64,000 bases of DNA from Constrictibacter sp. MBR-5 (GCF_040549485.1 NZ_JBEPTK010000002.1:310001-374000), one strand, 5' to 3'; counted from the stretch's first letter, positions 39,893 to 49,232 are shown. Numbers and translations: made by a program. Notes: generated from the letters alone by a model not told the origin.

Positions 39893-40903
39893 ATGCCGCG
39901 CATGACGATGATCGAGGCGATCCGCGACGCGATGCACGTGTCGATGGAGGCCGATCCGAACGTGGTCGTGTTCGGCGAGGACGTGGGCTATTTCGGCGGC
40001 GTCTTCCGCTGCACCCAGGGACTGCAGCAGCGGTTCGGCGCCGCGCGCTGCTTCGACACGCCGATCAACGAGAGCGGCATCATCGGTGCCGCCATCGGCA
40101 TGGCGGCGTACGGGCTGAGGCCGTGCGTCGAGATCCAGTTCGCCGACTATGTCTATCCCGGCTACGACCAGATCGTCTCCGAGGCGGCGCGCCTGCGCTA
40201 TCGCTCGAACGGCGACTTCACGGCGCCGCTGACCATCCGGATGCCGACCGGCGGCGGCATCTTCGGCGGCCAGACCCACAGCCAGAGCCCGGAGGCGCTG
40301 TTCACCCACGTCGCCGGCATCAAGACGGTCGTGCCGTCCAATCCCTACGACGCGAAGGGCCTGCTGATCGCCGCGATCGAGGACGACGATCCGGTGATCT
40401 TCCTGGAGCCGAAGCGCCTCTACAACGGGCCGTTCGACGGCCATCACGAGCGGCCGGTGACGCCCTGGGCGAAGCATCCGCTGGGCGAGGTGCCGGAGGG
40501 CCGCTACACGGTGCCGCTCGGCAAGGCGGCGGTGCGCCGGCCGGGCGCGGCGGTGACGGTGCTCGCCTACGGCACGATGGTCTTCGTCGCCGAGGCGGTG
40601 GCCGAGACCGGCATCGACGCCGAGATCATCGACCTGCGCACCCTCGTGCCGCTCGACCTCGACATCATCGTCGCGTCCGTGAACAAGACCGGGCGCTGCG
40701 TCGTCGTGCACGAGGCGACGCTGACCTCCGGCTTCGGCGCCGAACTCTGCGCGCTGGTGCAGGAGCACTGCTTCTATGCGCTGGAGCGGCCGGTCGTCCG
40801 GGTGGCCGGCTGGGACACGCCCTATCCGCACGCCCAGGAGTGGGACTATTTCCCCGGTCCGAAGCGGGTGGCCGAAGGGCTGCGCCTGGCGCTGGAGGAC
40901 TGA
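39893..40903 (+). CDS. bkdA2: Branched-chain 2-oxoacid dehydrogenase E1 beta subunit
   Basis: 336-residue transketolase-like beta subunit. It opens MPRMTMIEAIRDAMHVSMEADPNVVVFGEDVGYFGG and carries FDTPINESGIIGAAIGMA, EIQFADYVYPGYDQIVSEAARLRYRS and the C-terminal helical-swap region. It binds the ThDP pyrimidine and the E2 core. The start ATG lies two bases after the bkdA1 stop codon, so the subunits are made stoichiometrically. Confidence 0.96.
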   Translation: MPRMTMIEAIRDAMHVSMEADPNVVVFGEDVGYFGGVFRCTQGLQQRFGAARCFDTPINESGIIGAAIGMAAYGLRPCVEIQFADYVYPGYDQIVSEAARLRYRSNGDFTAPLTIRMPTGGGIFGGQTHSQSPEALFTHVAGIKTVVPSNPYDAKGLLIAAIEDDDPVIFLEPKRLYNGPFDGHHERPVTPWAKHPLGEVPEGRYTVPLGKAAVRRPGAAVTVLAYGTMVFVAEAVAETGIDAEIIDLRTLVPLDLDIIVASVNKTGRCVVVHEATLTSGFGAELCALVQEHCFYALERPVVRVAGWDTPYPHAQEWDYFPGPKRVAEGLRLALED

Positions 40904-40904
40904 G

Positions 40905-42233
40905 ATGGGCGAGCGCATCGTCAAGCTTCCGGACGTCGGCGAAGGCGTCGCCGAGGCGGAACTGGTGGAATGGGGCGTGGCGGTCGGCGACATGGTGCGC
41001 GAGGACGCCGTCCTCGCCAGCGTCATGACCGACAAGGCGACAGTGGAGATCCCCTCGCCGGCCGACGGCAAGGTGGTCTGGCTGGCCGGCGAGATTGGCG
41101 AGAAGCTGGCGGTGGGATCGCCGCTGGTGCGGATCGAGGTGGCGGGAGAGGGTGACGCGCCTGAGGCCGAGGTCGAGGAAGGGGATTCGAAGACAGCCGC
41201 CGCCGAGCCCGGCGCGCCGGAAAAGCCCGGCCCTTCGAGACGGCCGTCCGGGCCTCCTCAGGACGAGGTTTTTCCACCCCAAGAACAGATCAGGAGTCGG
41301 CCCCGTGCTGAGGAGGCCGCGCCAGCGGCCGTCTCGAAGCGCGAGGCCGGCCCCGCACGCCGCACGGGCGGGCGGCCGCTGGCGTCCCCCGCGGTGCGCC
41401 AGCGGGCGCGTGACGCCGGCATCGACCTGCGCCAGGTCCAGGGCAGCGGCCCGGCCGGCCGGATCGGCCACGGCGACCTCGACGCCTTCCTGGAAGCCGG
41501 ACCGGAGGCGGCCGTAGCGCCGGGCCTGCGACCGGACCATTCGGTGCGCGAGGTGAAGATCGTCGGGCTGCGCCGGCGCATCGCCGAGCGGATGGCGGTG
41601 GCCAAGAGCCGCATCCTGCACATCACCTATGTCGAGGAGGTCGACGTCACGGCGCTGGAGGAACTGCGCGACCGCCTCAACGCATCGCGCGGCGATCGCG
41701 GACCGAAGCTGACCGTGCTGCCCTTCCTGATGCGCGCCATGGTCCGGGCGATCGGCGAGCAGCCGATGGTGAACGCGCATTTCGACGACGAGGCCGGCAT
41801 CGTCCACCAGTATGGCGGCGTCCATGTCGGCGTCGCGACCCAGACGCCGCGCGGCCTCGTGGTGCCGGTGGTGCGCCATGCCGAGGCACGCGACCTGTGG
41901 GGCTGCGCCGCCGAGATCGCGCGCCTCGCCGAGGCGGCCCGCGCCGGGACGGCGTCGGGAGAGGAGCTGGCGGGCTCGACCATCACGATCACCTCGCTGG
42001 GGGCGCTCGGCGGGTTGGTGACGACCCCGATCATCAACCGTCCCGAGGTCGCCATCGTCGGCGTGAACAAGATCCAGGTGCGGCCGATGTGGGACGGGCA
42101 TGCCTTCCAGCCGCGCAAGATGATGAACCTGTCCTCGGGCTTCGATCATCGCGTGGTCGACGGCTGGGACGCCGCGGTCTTCGTCCAGCGCGTGAAGGCG
42201 CTGCTCGAGACGCCGGCGATGATCTTCGTGTGA
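40905..42233 (+). CDS. bkdB: Branched-chain 2-oxoacid dehydrogenase E2 (dihydrolipoyl acyltransferase), REP inside linker
   Basis: 442-residue core: lipoyl domain (1-80, lipoyl Lys K44 in MTDKATVEI), linker, peripheral subunit-binding domain (about 158-198, [27 protein letters not shown]), second linker, and the catalytic trimer domain ending with the active-site segment [17 protein letters not shown]. The first linker (about residues 109-148) is encoded by two REP-like palindromes that keep the frame open, giving an unusual stretch ([20 protein letters not shown]..) instead of the Ala/Pro linker flanking it. Function is probably unaffected because linkers tolerate insertions. Confidence 0.94.
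   Translation: MGERIVKLPDVGEGVAEAELVEWGVAVGDMVREDAVLASVMTDKATVEIPSPADGKVVWLAGEIGEKLAVGSPLVRIEVAGEGDAPEAEVEEGDSKTAAAEPGAPEKPGPSRRPSGPPQDEVFPPQEQIRSRPRAEEAAPAAVSKREAGPARRTGGRPLASPAVRQRARDAGIDLRQVQGSGPAGRIGHGDLDAFLEAGPEAAVAPGLRPDHSVREVKIVGLRRRIAERMAVAKSRILHITYVEEVDVTALEELRDRLNASRGDRGPKLTVLPFLMRAMVRAIGEQPMVNAHFDDEAGIVHQYGGVHVGVATQTPRGLVVPVVRHAEARDLWGCAAEIARLAEAARAGTASGEELAGSTITITSLGALGGLVTTPIINRPEVAIVGVNKIQVRPMWDGHAFQPRKMMNLSSGFDHRVVDGWDAAVFVQRVKALLETPAMIFV
41231..41268. repeat. REP-like palindrome within bkdB, forward member
   Basis: CCTTCGAGACG (41232-41242) and CTCCTCAGGACGAGG (41254-41268) are the same half-sites as in the intergenic element at 32201-32258. The reading frame of E2 runs through it without a stop. 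Confidence 0.85.
41302..41346. repeat. REP-like palindrome within bkdB, reverse member
   Basis: CGTGCTGAGGAGG (41304-41316) through GGCCGTCTCGAAG (41327-41339) to GCGAGG. It is an inverted copy of the forward member, 33 bases away, reproducing the paired arrangement of the intergenic locus near 32.3 kb. Translated as part of the E2 linker. Confidence 0.85.
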
Positions 42234-42240
42234 GGCGGCG

Positions 42241-43647
42241 ATGAAGGACATCATCTGCACCGTCCTGGTGATCGGCGCCGGCCCTGGCGGCTATGTCGCC
42301 GCGATCCGTGCCGGTCAGCGCGGCCTCGACACCGTCCTGGTCGAAGCGGCGAAGCCCGGCGGGACCTGCCTCAACGTCGGTTGCATCCCGTCGAAGGCGC
42401 TGATCCACGCCGCCGACGAATTCCACCGCATCGGACAGATCGCCGCCGGCCGTCGTACGCCCGGCATCGGCGTGGCCGCGCCGACCTTCGACCTGGCGGC
42501 GCACCGCGACTGGCGCGGCGGCGTGGTGAACCGGCTGACCAACGGCGTCGCCGGCCTTTTGAAGCGGGCGGGGGTGAAGACCGTCGAGGGCCGGGCGCGC
42601 TTCCGCGACGGCAAGACGGTGGCGGTCGAGACCGGCCTGGGGACCCAGACCGTCCGGGCCGAGCACGTGATCATCGCGACCGGCTCCGAGCCGGTGGCGC
42701 TGCCGTCGCTGCCCTTCGGCGGCCGCGTCGTCTCGTCCACCGAGGCGCTCGCCCTCGACGACCTGCCGGGGCGGCTCGTCGTCGTCGGGGCCGGCTATAT
42801 CGGCCTGGAGATCGGGACCGCCTACGCCAAGCTCGGTGCCGAGGTCACCGTCGTCGAGGCGGCGGATCGCATCCTGCCGGCCTACGACGCCGAGCTGACC
42901 GCCCCGGTCGCCGCGCGGCTGCGCGCACTGGGCGTCGCCGTCCATCTGGGCGCGAAGGCGCGCGGCATGGCGGGTGGGGAGGCGGGCGGAGAGGCGCTCC
43001 TGGTCGAGACGGCCGACGGCACGGAGCTGCGCCTGCCGGCCGACCGGGTGCTGGTTGCCGCCGGCCGCCGGCCGCGCACCGAAGGCTGGGGCCGCGAGGA
43101 ACTGGTGCTCGACATGGACGGCCCGTTCGTCGCGATCGACGACCGCTGCCGCACCTCGATGCGCGGCGTCTACGCCGTCGGCGACGTGACCGGCGAGCCG
43201 ATGCTGGCGCACCGGGCGATGGCGCAGGGCGAGATGGTGGCCGAACTCATCGCCGGCACGAAGCGCGCCTGGGACAAGGTCGCCGTCCCCGCCATCTGCT
43301 TCACCGACCCCGAGATCGTCACCGCCGGCCTGTCGCCCGATGCGGCGCGCGCCGCCGGCATCGAGATCCGCACCGGCCTCTTCCCGTTCCAGGCGAACGG
43401 GCGTGCCATGACGATGGAAGCGGAGGAAGGCTTCGTCCGCGTCGTCGCGCGCGCCGACGACCATGTCGTGCTCGGGATCTCGGCGGTGGGATCGGGCGTG
43501 TCGGAACTGTCGGCGTCCTTCGCGCTGGCGCTGGAGATGGGCTGCCGGCTGGAGGACGTGGCCGCGACGATCCATGCCCATCCGACCCTGGGTGAAGCGA
43601 TCCCCGAAGCCGCCCTGAAGGCGCTCGGCCATCCGCTGCACGTCTGA
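42241..43647 (+). CDS. lpdV: Dihydrolipoyl dehydrogenase (E3) of the branched-chain complex
   Basis: 468-residue FAD/NAD disulfide oxidoreductase that reoxidises dihydrolipoamide. It has the FAD loop [19 protein letters not shown], the redox disulfide [15 protein letters not shown] (C43 and C48), the NAD loop [20 protein letters not shown], and the C-terminal His-Glu pair ([15 protein letters not shown]). It follows bkdB by seven bases. A dedicated E3 in the operon parallels the Lpd-Val of Pseudomonas. Confidence 0.96.
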   Translation: MKDIICTVLVIGAGPGGYVAAIRAGQRGLDTVLVEAAKPGGTCLNVGCIPSKALIHAADEFHRIGQIAAGRRTPGIGVAAPTFDLAAHRDWRGGVVNRLTNGVAGLLKRAGVKTVEGRARFRDGKTVAVETGLGTQTVRAEHVIIATGSEPVALPSLPFGGRVVSSTEALALDDLPGRLVVVGAGYIGLEIGTAYAKLGAEVTVVEAADRILPAYDAELTAPVAARLRALGVAVHLGAKARGMAGGEAGGEALLVETADGTELRLPADRVLVAAGRRPRTEGWGREELVLDMDGPFVAIDDRCRTSMRGVYAVGDVTGEPMLAHRAMAQGEMVAELIAGTKRAWDKVAVPAICFTDPEIVTAGLSPDAARAAGIEIRTGLFPFQANGRAMTMEAEEGFVRVVARADDHVVLGISAVGSGVSELSASFALALEMGCRLEDVAATIHAHPTLGEAIPEAALKALGHPLHV

Positions 43648-43671
43648 GCCGGCGGGGCAGGGCGCGCACGC

Positions 43672-44448
43672 ATGAAGATCGCCACCTTCAACATCAACAA
43701 CGTCGTGCGCCGCCTGCCCAACCTGCTCGACTGGCTGGAGGAGGCGCGGCCGGATGCGGTCTGCCTGCAGGAACTGAAGGCGGAGGACGGGCGCTTTCCG
43801 GCGGCGGCGCTGGAGCGGGCCGGCTACGGCGCGGTGTGGTGCGGACAGCGGACCTGGAACGGCGTCGCGATCCTGGCGCGCGGTGCCGAGCCGGTGCCGA
43901 CCCGGCACGACCTGCCGGGCGATCCCGCGGATGCCCAGGCGCGCTACATCGAGGCGGCGGTGAACGGCGTGCTGATCGCGTCGCTCTACCTGCCGAACGG
44001 CAACCCGCAGCCGGGCCCGAAGTTCGACTACAAGCTCGCCTGGTTCGAGCGGCTGATCGCCCATGCGGCGGAGCTGATCGCCGCCGACGTGCCGGCGGTG
44101 CTGGCCGGCGACTACAACGTCGTGCCGACCGACCGCGACATCTATCCGACGACATCCTGGGCCGACGACGCTCTGCTTCAGCCCGAACCCCGCGCCGCGT
44201 TCCGCCGGCTGCTCGACCAGGGCTGGACGGATGCGCTGCGCGCGCTGCACCCCGACGCGCCGCTCTACACCTTCTGGGACTATAAGCGGAACCGCTGGCC
44301 GCGCGACGCCGGGCTGCGCCTCGACCACCTGCTGCTGAGCCCGCTGCTGGCGCCGCGGCTTACGGCCGCCGGCGTCGACCGCCATGTCCGCGGGGCGGAC
44401 GGCGCCAGCGATCATGCCCCGGCGTGGATTGTGATCGCCGATACCTGA
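43672..44448 (+). CDS. xthA: Exodeoxyribonuclease III (AP endonuclease)
   Basis: 258-residue Mg-dependent nuclease of base-excision repair. It has MKIATFNINNVVRRLPNLLDWLEE, the metal-site Glu in CLQELKAEDGRFP, the catalytic Asp/Asn in LAGDYNVVPTDRDIYP, and the C-terminal LRLDHLLLSP and GASDHAPAWI, which hold the Asp-His pair. It cuts 5' to abasic sites and degrades 3' ends. It lies 24 bases after lpdV but is unrelated to it in function. Confidence 0.95.
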   Translation: MKIATFNINNVVRRLPNLLDWLEEARPDAVCLQELKAEDGRFPAAALERAGYGAVWCGQRTWNGVAILARGAEPVPTRHDLPGDPADAQARYIEAAVNGVLIASLYLPNGNPQPGPKFDYKLAWFERLIAHAAELIAADVPAVLAGDYNVVPTDRDIYPTTSWADDALLQPEPRAAFRRLLDQGWTDALRALHPDAPLYTFWDYKRNRWPRDAGLRLDHLLLSPLLAPRLTAAGVDRHVRGADGASDHAPAWIVIADT

Positions 44449-44538
44449 ACGCGGCTTTCCTGGATTCGCCCGAAGAGCCGACTGTATTTTCAGAAAATCG
44501 GGCCTACGGTGGTGCCGCGGCTTCAGTGGAGACCGATC

Positions 44539-45285
44539 ATGACCAAGGATACGCAGCGCAGGGTGACGGCGGAGTTCATCGGGACGTTCTGGCTCACCTT
44601 CGGCGGATGCGGCGCCGCCGTGCTGGCCGCCGCCTTTCCGGACCTCGGCATCGGCTTCGTCGGCGTGTCGCTCGCCTTCGGGCTCACTGTCCTCACCATG
44701 GCCTATGCGGTCGGCCACATCTCCGGCGGCCACTTCAATCCCGCCGTCACGATCGGCCTGTGGTCGGCGGGGCGCTGCGCCAATCACCACGTCGGCCCGT
44801 ACCTGGCGGCACAGGTGCTGGGTGCCGTCGTGGCGGCCGGGCTGCTGTACCTGATCGCGTCGGGACAGGCGGGATGGGTGCCGGGCGGCTTCGCGTCCAA
44901 CGGCTATGGCGACCTCAGTCCCGGCAAGTACAGCCTCGCCGCCTGCTTCACGGCCGAGGTGGTGCTGACCTTCTTCTTCGTCTTCATCATCATCGGCACG
45001 ACGTCGAAGGGTGCCGCCGTCGGCTTCGCCGGCATCCCGATCGGCTTCGCGCTGGTGCTGATCCACCTGATCTCGATTCCGATCACCAACACCTCGGTCA
45101 ATCCGGCGCGCAGCACCGGACCGGCGCTGTTCGCTGGGGCGGAGTATGTCGGCCAGCTCTGGCTGTTCTGGGCGGCCCCGCTGCTCGGTGCGGCGATGGG
45201 CGGCATCCTCGGCCGCTGGATGTACGAGCCGGCCGACGTGGTGGAGACGGAGGTCGTGGAGACACCCCAGGCGCCGCAGACCTGA
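44539..45285 (+). CDS. aqpZ: Aquaporin Z-type water channel
   Basis: 248-residue MIP-family inner-membrane channel with six helices and two half-helices. The two pore motifs are [11 protein letters not shown] and [14 protein letters not shown]; the arginine after the second NPA is the selectivity-filter Arg. The short N-terminus and lack of the Asp insertion of glycerol facilitators mark it as water-selective. ATG 44539 is preceded by GGAGACC. The C-terminus has an acidic tail ([12 protein letters not shown]). Confidence 0.94.
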   Translation: MTKDTQRRVTAEFIGTFWLTFGGCGAAVLAAAFPDLGIGFVGVSLAFGLTVLTMAYAVGHISGGHFNPAVTIGLWSAGRCANHHVGPYLAAQVLGAVVAAGLLYLIASGQAGWVPGGFASNGYGDLSPGKYSLAACFTAEVVLTFFFVFIIIGTTSKGAAVGFAGIPIGFALVLIHLISIPITNTSVNPARSTGPALFAGAEYVGQLWLFWAAPLLGAAMGGILGRWMYEPADVVETEVVETPQAPQT

Positions 45286-45315
45286 GTTTCCTCGCGCGGG
45301 AATTGCGGGGCGGCG

Positions 45316-46245
45316 TCAGCGCAGCAGCAGTTCGCCCTGCCAGACGCCGTCGCGGACCATGTCCGTGGCCTCGGCCTTGAGCGTGTCGGTGAAGCAGCGC
45401 ACGGCGTTCGATGCCGGCGTCACCAGCGAGCGCGCCAGCACCAGCCGGCGCGTCAGCGCGGGCCGGGCGATCGGCGCGGCGCAGAGCGATCCGGCCTGCA
45501 GTTCGGCGTGGATGACGGCGAAGGGCAGGACGGTGAAGCCCAGGCCGCGCAGCACCAGGTCCTTCAGCGTCTGCAGCGCGTCGGCCTCGACCGCGACGCG
45601 GAGTGCGATGCCCGCACGCCGCGCCTCGCCCTCGACCAGCCGCCGCAGGCCCTGGCGCGGCCCCGGCAGGATCAGGGCGCGGTCGGCGAGGCCGGCGAAC
45701 GGCACCGGCCGCTCCATCGCGAGGCCGGCGCCGCGCGCCCCCACCAGGAACAGCTCCTCGACGATCAGCGGCTCGACGCGGATCTGCGGCGTGACCGGCG
45801 TCTCGTACATCACGGCGAGGTCGACCTCGCCGCGCTGCAGCAGGTCGTGCAGGTAGCCGCTGAACGCCGGGACGATCCGCACGGTGACGGCCGGATGCTG
45901 CTTCACGAAGCGCTCGACGAGCCGCCCCGCCAGCACCTCGCCGACGGTGGGCGGGACGCCCAGGCTGACCGTGCCCTTCACCGCGTCGCGCTCGGCGATC
46001 AGTTCGGCGCGGGTGTCCGCCACCAGCCGCAGGATCGCCGATGCGCGGTCGGCCAGGATGCGGCCCGCCGCGGTCGGCACCATGCCGCGCCCGTGCCGCG
46101 CGAACAGGGCGACGCCCAGTTCCTCCTCCAGCAGCTTCATCTGCCGGCCGAGCGCCGGCTGGGCGACGCGCAGCCGCTCCGCCGCCTTGCTGAGGCTGCC
46201 GAGTTCGGCGACGTGCAGGAAGGTCCTGAGCTGGCGGAGGTCCAT
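45316..46245 (-). CDS. LysR family transcriptional regulator
   Basis: 309-residue regulator with the N-terminal helix-turn-helix MDLRQLRTFLHVAELGSLSKAAERLRVAQPALGRQMKLLEEELG and a two-lobed effector domain (TVSLGVPPTVGEVLAGRLVERF). I use ATG 46245; the frame also offers ATG 46257. It is divergent from the decarboxylase genes at 46378, 132 bases away, and is therefore the likely regulator of them. The inducer is unknown. Confidence 0.9.
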   Translation of the reverse strand: MDLRQLRTFLHVAELGSLSKAAERLRVAQPALGRQMKLLEEELGVALFARHGRGMVPTAAGRILADRASAILRLVADTRAELIAERDAVKGTVSLGVPPTVGEVLAGRLVERFVKQHPAVTVRIVPAFSGYLHDLLQRGEVDLAVMYETPVTPQIRVEPLIVEELFLVGARGAGLAMERPVPFAGLADRALILPGPRQGLRRLVEGEARRAGIALRVAVEADALQTLKDLVLRGLGFTVLPFAVIHAELQAGSLCAAPIARPALTRRLVLARSLVTPASNAVRCFTDTLKAEATDMVRDGVWQGELLLR

Positions 46246-46377
46246 GAACCCATACAATCAGGGCATAGCTGAAAGAGAAACATGCTTTTCCGCGATGGCG
46301 GCACTTTCCGCTATCTCATGGCCAGTCGGCCGGCCATCGGTGCCGGCGGCCGCGACAAAGGCGAGGGGACGACGCGC

Positions 46378-46911
46378 ATGACGGAGACCGAGGACACCAT
46401 CCGGGACTGGCGGCACGAGGTGCTGCCGATCCTGAAGAGCTTCGACGTGAAGCACGTCGTCTACGTGCCCGATGCGGGCCATGCCGTCGCGATCCGCGCG
46501 GCCGAGCAGGACAACGACCTGGTCACGCTGGCGCTGACGACCGAGGAGGAGGGCATCGGCTACCTCGCCGGCTGCTGGCTCGGCGGCGAGCGCGGCGCGC
46601 TGCTGATGCAGTCGAGCGGTGTCGGCAACTGCATCAACACGCTGGCGCTGCAGACGATGACGCGCTTTCCGCTGCTGATGCTGGTGACGATGCGCGGCGA
46701 CTGGGCCGAGTTCAACCCGTGGCAGAACCCGATGGGCCAGGCGACCGAGGCGTCGCTGAAGCTGATGGGCGTGCGCACCTGGCGCGCCGACAGGGGCGAG
46801 GACGTCGGCCCGCTGCTGCGCGGTGCGGCCACCATGGCCTTCAACGGCGACGAGGCGTGCGCGCTGCTGCTGGGGCAGCGCCTGATCGGCGAAAAGAAGT
46901 GGGTGAAGTGA
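46378..46911 (+). CDS. ThDP-dependent decarboxylase, pyrimidine-domain subunit (sulfopyruvate/phosphonopyruvate decarboxylase alpha-like)
   Basis: 177-residue protein containing only the N-terminal Pyr domain of ThDP enzymes (HVVYVPDAGHAVAIRAAEQDNDLVTLALTTEEEGIGYLAGCWLGG, with the cofactor-activating Glu in TTEEEG). Separate alpha and beta subunits are the arrangement of sulfopyruvate decarboxylase (ComD/ComE), and similar pairs are called phosphonopyruvate-decarboxylase-like. The stop codon overlaps the next start (TGATG). The true substrate cannot be told from sequence. Confidence 0.8.
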   Translation: MTETEDTIRDWRHEVLPILKSFDVKHVVYVPDAGHAVAIRAAEQDNDLVTLALTTEEEGIGYLAGCWLGGERGALLMQSSGVGNCINTLALQTMTRFPLLMLVTMRGDWAEFNPWQNPMGQATEASLKLMGVRTWRADRGEDVGPLLRGAATMAFNGDEACALLLGQRLIGEKKWVK

Positions 46912-47495
46912 TGAACCAGGGAACCCTCGACCGCCGCGCCGCCGTCGCGACCCTGCTCAAGGACCGCGGCGACCTTCTGGTGGTGACCGGCCTCGGCTCG
47001 CCGTCCTACGACTGCTTCGCCGCCGGCGACGATCCGCTGAACTACTATCTCTGGGCGGCGATGGGCAGCGCCTGCACCGTGGGCTTCGGCCTCGCCATGA
47101 CCCAGCGCGAGCGGCCGGTGCTGGTGGTCACCGGCGACGGCGAGATGCTGATGGGCCTGGGCGCCATCGCCAGCATCGCGCAGAAGCGGCCGCCGAACCT
47201 GACCATCGCGGTCATCGACAACGGCCATTACGGCGAGACCGGCATGCAGCTCAGCCATTCCGGCCGCGGCATCGAGCTCAGCCGCATCGCCGGCGCCTGC
47301 GACTTCCCGTGGAGCGGGGCGATCACCGACATGGCCGGCGTCGAGGCCCTGCGCGGCCGCATCCACGCGAAGAGCGGGACGGCGTTCGCGACCATCAAGG
47401 TGGGATCGGACGAACTGCCGCGTGCCCTCCCGTCCCGCGACGGCGTGGCGATCAAGAACCGCTTCCGCGCCGCACTGGGTCTGCAGACGATCTGA
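46911..47495 (+). CDS. ThDP-dependent decarboxylase, PP-domain subunit (sulfopyruvate/phosphonopyruvate decarboxylase beta-like)
   Basis: 194 residues with the pyrophosphate/Mg-binding motif GDGEMLMGLGAIASIAQKRPPNLTIAVIDNGHYGE (GDG..N spacing) and the C-terminal ThDP-binding fold. It complements the upstream Pyr-domain subunit, which is translationally coupled to it. Together they resemble ComDE, or a 3-phosphonopyruvate/sulfopyruvate-type 2-oxoacid decarboxylase. A strong hairpin follows the stop codon. Confidence 0.8.
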   Translation: MNQGTLDRRAAVATLLKDRGDLLVVTGLGSPSYDCFAAGDDPLNYYLWAAMGSACTVGFGLAMTQRERPVLVVTGDGEMLMGLGAIASIAQKRPPNLTIAVIDNGHYGETGMQLSHSGRGIELSRIAGACDFPWSGAITDMAGVEALRGRIHAKSGTAFATIKVGSDELPRALPSRDGVAIKNRFRAALGLQTI

Positions 47496-47504
47496 TGTGG
47501 GGCT

Positions 47505-47537
47505 CCGGCCGCGGGGCGCATGGACCCCCGCGGCCGG
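47505..47537 (+). terminator. Strong hairpin after the decarboxylase operon
   Basis: Perfect 12-bp stem CCGGCCGCGGGG (47505-47516) and CCCCGCGGCCGG (47526-47537) with a 9-base loop, ten bases after the stop codon. No U-tract follows, so it is either a high-G+C type terminator or an RNA 3'-end stabiliser. Confidence 0.5.
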
Positions 47538-47645
47538 CATACGGCATATGCAACCATTAGATGTTATTGATATGAATTCAGCCTATGGCGCCGTTTCCTT
47601 GGCCGTGGCAGGATGCCCGGGCTGCGAAGGGCGGGAGGGGCGTCT

Positions 47646-48407
47646 GTGCGTGCGTATCGGATTTCCGTGGCGCTGGCGGCACTTGCGGTCTGGGCGGCGA
47701 TATACGCCTCGGAGTTGTGGCTTCCGATCGAGGCGATCGATGGCGGCCTCAACGGAATAATCCTTCGGGCTGGCGCGGCGGCGGCGTTCCTGCTCATCCT
47801 CGCCGGCATCATGGGATGGCGCGACCTCGGCCTGACGCCGCCCCGGCCGTGGACGTCGCTGTGGGTGTTTCTGCCGCCGTCCATCCCTCTGCTGGTCATG
47901 GGATGGCTCCTCGTTCAGCACGGGCTGCCCGAGCCGCAGATCCTCCGCACGCTCGCCGCCTGCATGCTGGCCGTCGGCGTGTCGGAGGAGTTGATGTTCC
48001 GCGGCGTCCTCTTCCGGGCGCTCCGCACGCGGCTGTCGCCGTGGCCTGCGGTGTGGATCACGTCGCTTCTCTTCGGCTCCGTACATCTTTCGAATGGGCT
48101 CTATCTGGGCGACCTGGCCATCGGCGTGGCCCACGTCGCCGCCGCCACGGTGATCGGCCTGTTCCTCCTCGCCGCGACACTGCGCACGGGCTCGATCCTG
48201 CCCAGCATGCTCTTTCACGGTTGCTGGAACACACTGGTGATGGCGTTCCTCGTCAGCGCACCGCCGTCCGAGTGGCAGACGACCTTGGAAGCCGAGACAT
48301 CCCTGTCCCTGCTTCTGCTGTTGGCGCCGCTGTTCCTCTACAGCCTCTTCCTGCTCCGCGGCGTCGACCGGCCTCTCGCCGCCGCACCGGGCGTGCAGAC
48401 GACCTGA
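47646..48407 (+). CDS. CPBP (CAAX-like) intramembrane glutamic protease
   Basis: 253-residue membrane protein with about seven hydrophobic segments. It carries the CPBP motifs: SEELMFRG (E114, E115, R119), H147 in GSVHLSNG, and H191 with N in MLFHGCWN. The start is GTG 47646 with GGGAGGGG upstream. Such proteases recur next to RiPP/bacteriocin genes for leader processing or immunity. It lies 107 bases before the lasso B1 gene on the same strand, so it may belong to that cluster; association by position only. Confidence 0.85.
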   Translation: MRAYRISVALAALAVWAAIYASELWLPIEAIDGGLNGIILRAGAAAAFLLILAGIMGWRDLGLTPPRPWTSLWVFLPPSIPLLVMGWLLVQHGLPEPQILRTLAACMLAVGVSEELMFRGVLFRALRTRLSPWPAVWITSLLFGSVHLSNGLYLGDLAIGVAHVAAATVIGLFLLAATLRTGSILPSMLFHGCWNTLVMAFLVSAPPSEWQTTLEAETSLSLLLLLAPLFLYSLFLLRGVDRPLAAAPGVQTT

Positions 48408-48514
48408 CGCGGGATCGTGGCCGTGGACGCGGGCTCGGCGAGCGTTCGCTTGTGGGCGCCCGCAGCCGATGCTACAGCCGCAGTTGCAGGCAAATCGTCA
48501 CGCGGGGCGGCGGC

Positions 48515-48808
48515 ATGAATGCAGTGCGTGAGGTGGGGCTGTCGTCGATCGTCGTGCAGAACCGTGAGCCGCTTTCCGCCGACCTGGACGGCGGCGTGCT
48601 GCTCATGAGTGCCGAGAAGGGCCGCTTCTTCGGGCTCGACGCCGTCGGCGGCGAGGTGTGGCGCCGCCTGGAAGTGCCGGCCCGCGTGTCGGATCTCTGC
48701 GCCGGTCTCGCGGCCGACTATGACGGTCCGCCCGACGCGATCACGCAGGACGTCCTCGCCCTGCTCGGCCGGATGGCGGAGCGGGAGCTCATCGAGATCC
48801 TCGCGTGA
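48515..48808 (+). CDS. Lasso peptide recognition protein B1 (PqqD-like RRE)
   Basis: 97-residue PqqD-family winged-helix protein. It contains GVLLMSAEKGRFFGLDAVGGEVWRRLE and ends with an acidic helix ALLGRMAERELIEILA. These proteins bind the leader peptide of RiPP precursors and present it to the peptidase; stand-alone copies fused in function with B2 are diagnostic for lasso clusters. Its stop overlaps the GTG start of B2 (GTGA), giving tight coupling. Confidence 0.88.
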   Translation: MNAVREVGLSSIVVQNREPLSADLDGGVLLMSAEKGRFFGLDAVGGEVWRRLEVPARVSDLCAGLAADYDGPPDAITQDVLALLGRMAERELIEILA

Positions 48809-49227
48809 GACGCACCGCCCATCGCCTGCGCGTGGTGGAAGCGGCGGCGATGCTCTCTTTCGCGATGCTGCTCCTCTGGATCCTGCCGTTCCGGCGGGTG
48901 GCGCGGCTGGTCGGACGGGTCGAGGCCGCCGGCGAGACGTCCCTGCCGCCCCCGGCCGATGCGCCGGTGCGGGCGGTGGGACGGGCGGTCGAGGCGGCGG
49001 CGCGCCGTCTGCCCTGGCGGCCGCTCTGCCTGCCGCAGGCGCTGGCGGCGAGCCTGATGCTGCGTCGCCGGGGCGTGCCGTCGGCACTGCATATCGGGGT
49101 CGCGATGGGCGAAGGGCGCAAGTTCCAGGCGCATGCCTGGCTGGTCGCCGCCGGCGGGGTGGTCTGCGGTGGTCCGGCCGCCGTCGGCATGACGCCGATC
49201 GCGGCGATCCGCGCGCGCGGCGGCTGA
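48805..49227 (+). CDS. Lasso peptide leader peptidase B2 (transglutaminase-like)
   Basis: 140-residue protein. After a hydrophobic N-terminal helix it shows the B2 signature: C75 in PLCLPQALAASLMLRRRGVP and H110 in GRKFQAHAWL. In McjB-type enzymes a catalytic Asp follows the His by 12 residues; here that position is Gly122 (HAWLVAAGGVVCGG), so the triad looks incomplete or rearranged. It removes the leader of the precursor with help from B1. Convergent with the DsbA-like gene, five bases between them. Confidence 0.85.
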   Translation: MRRTAHRLRVVEAAAMLSFAMLLLWILPFRRVARLVGRVEAAGETSLPPPADAPVRAVGRAVEAAARRLPWRPLCLPQALAASLMLRRRGVPSALHIGVAMGEGRKFQAHAWLVAAGGVVCGGPAAVGMTPIAAIRARGG

Positions 49228-49232
49228 GCGGC

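Noticed and set aside
42034-45066. 1010-codon minus-strand frame opposite the bkd/xthA/aqpZ genes
   Set aside because: Antisense shadow; plus-strand genes are full-length members of well-known families.
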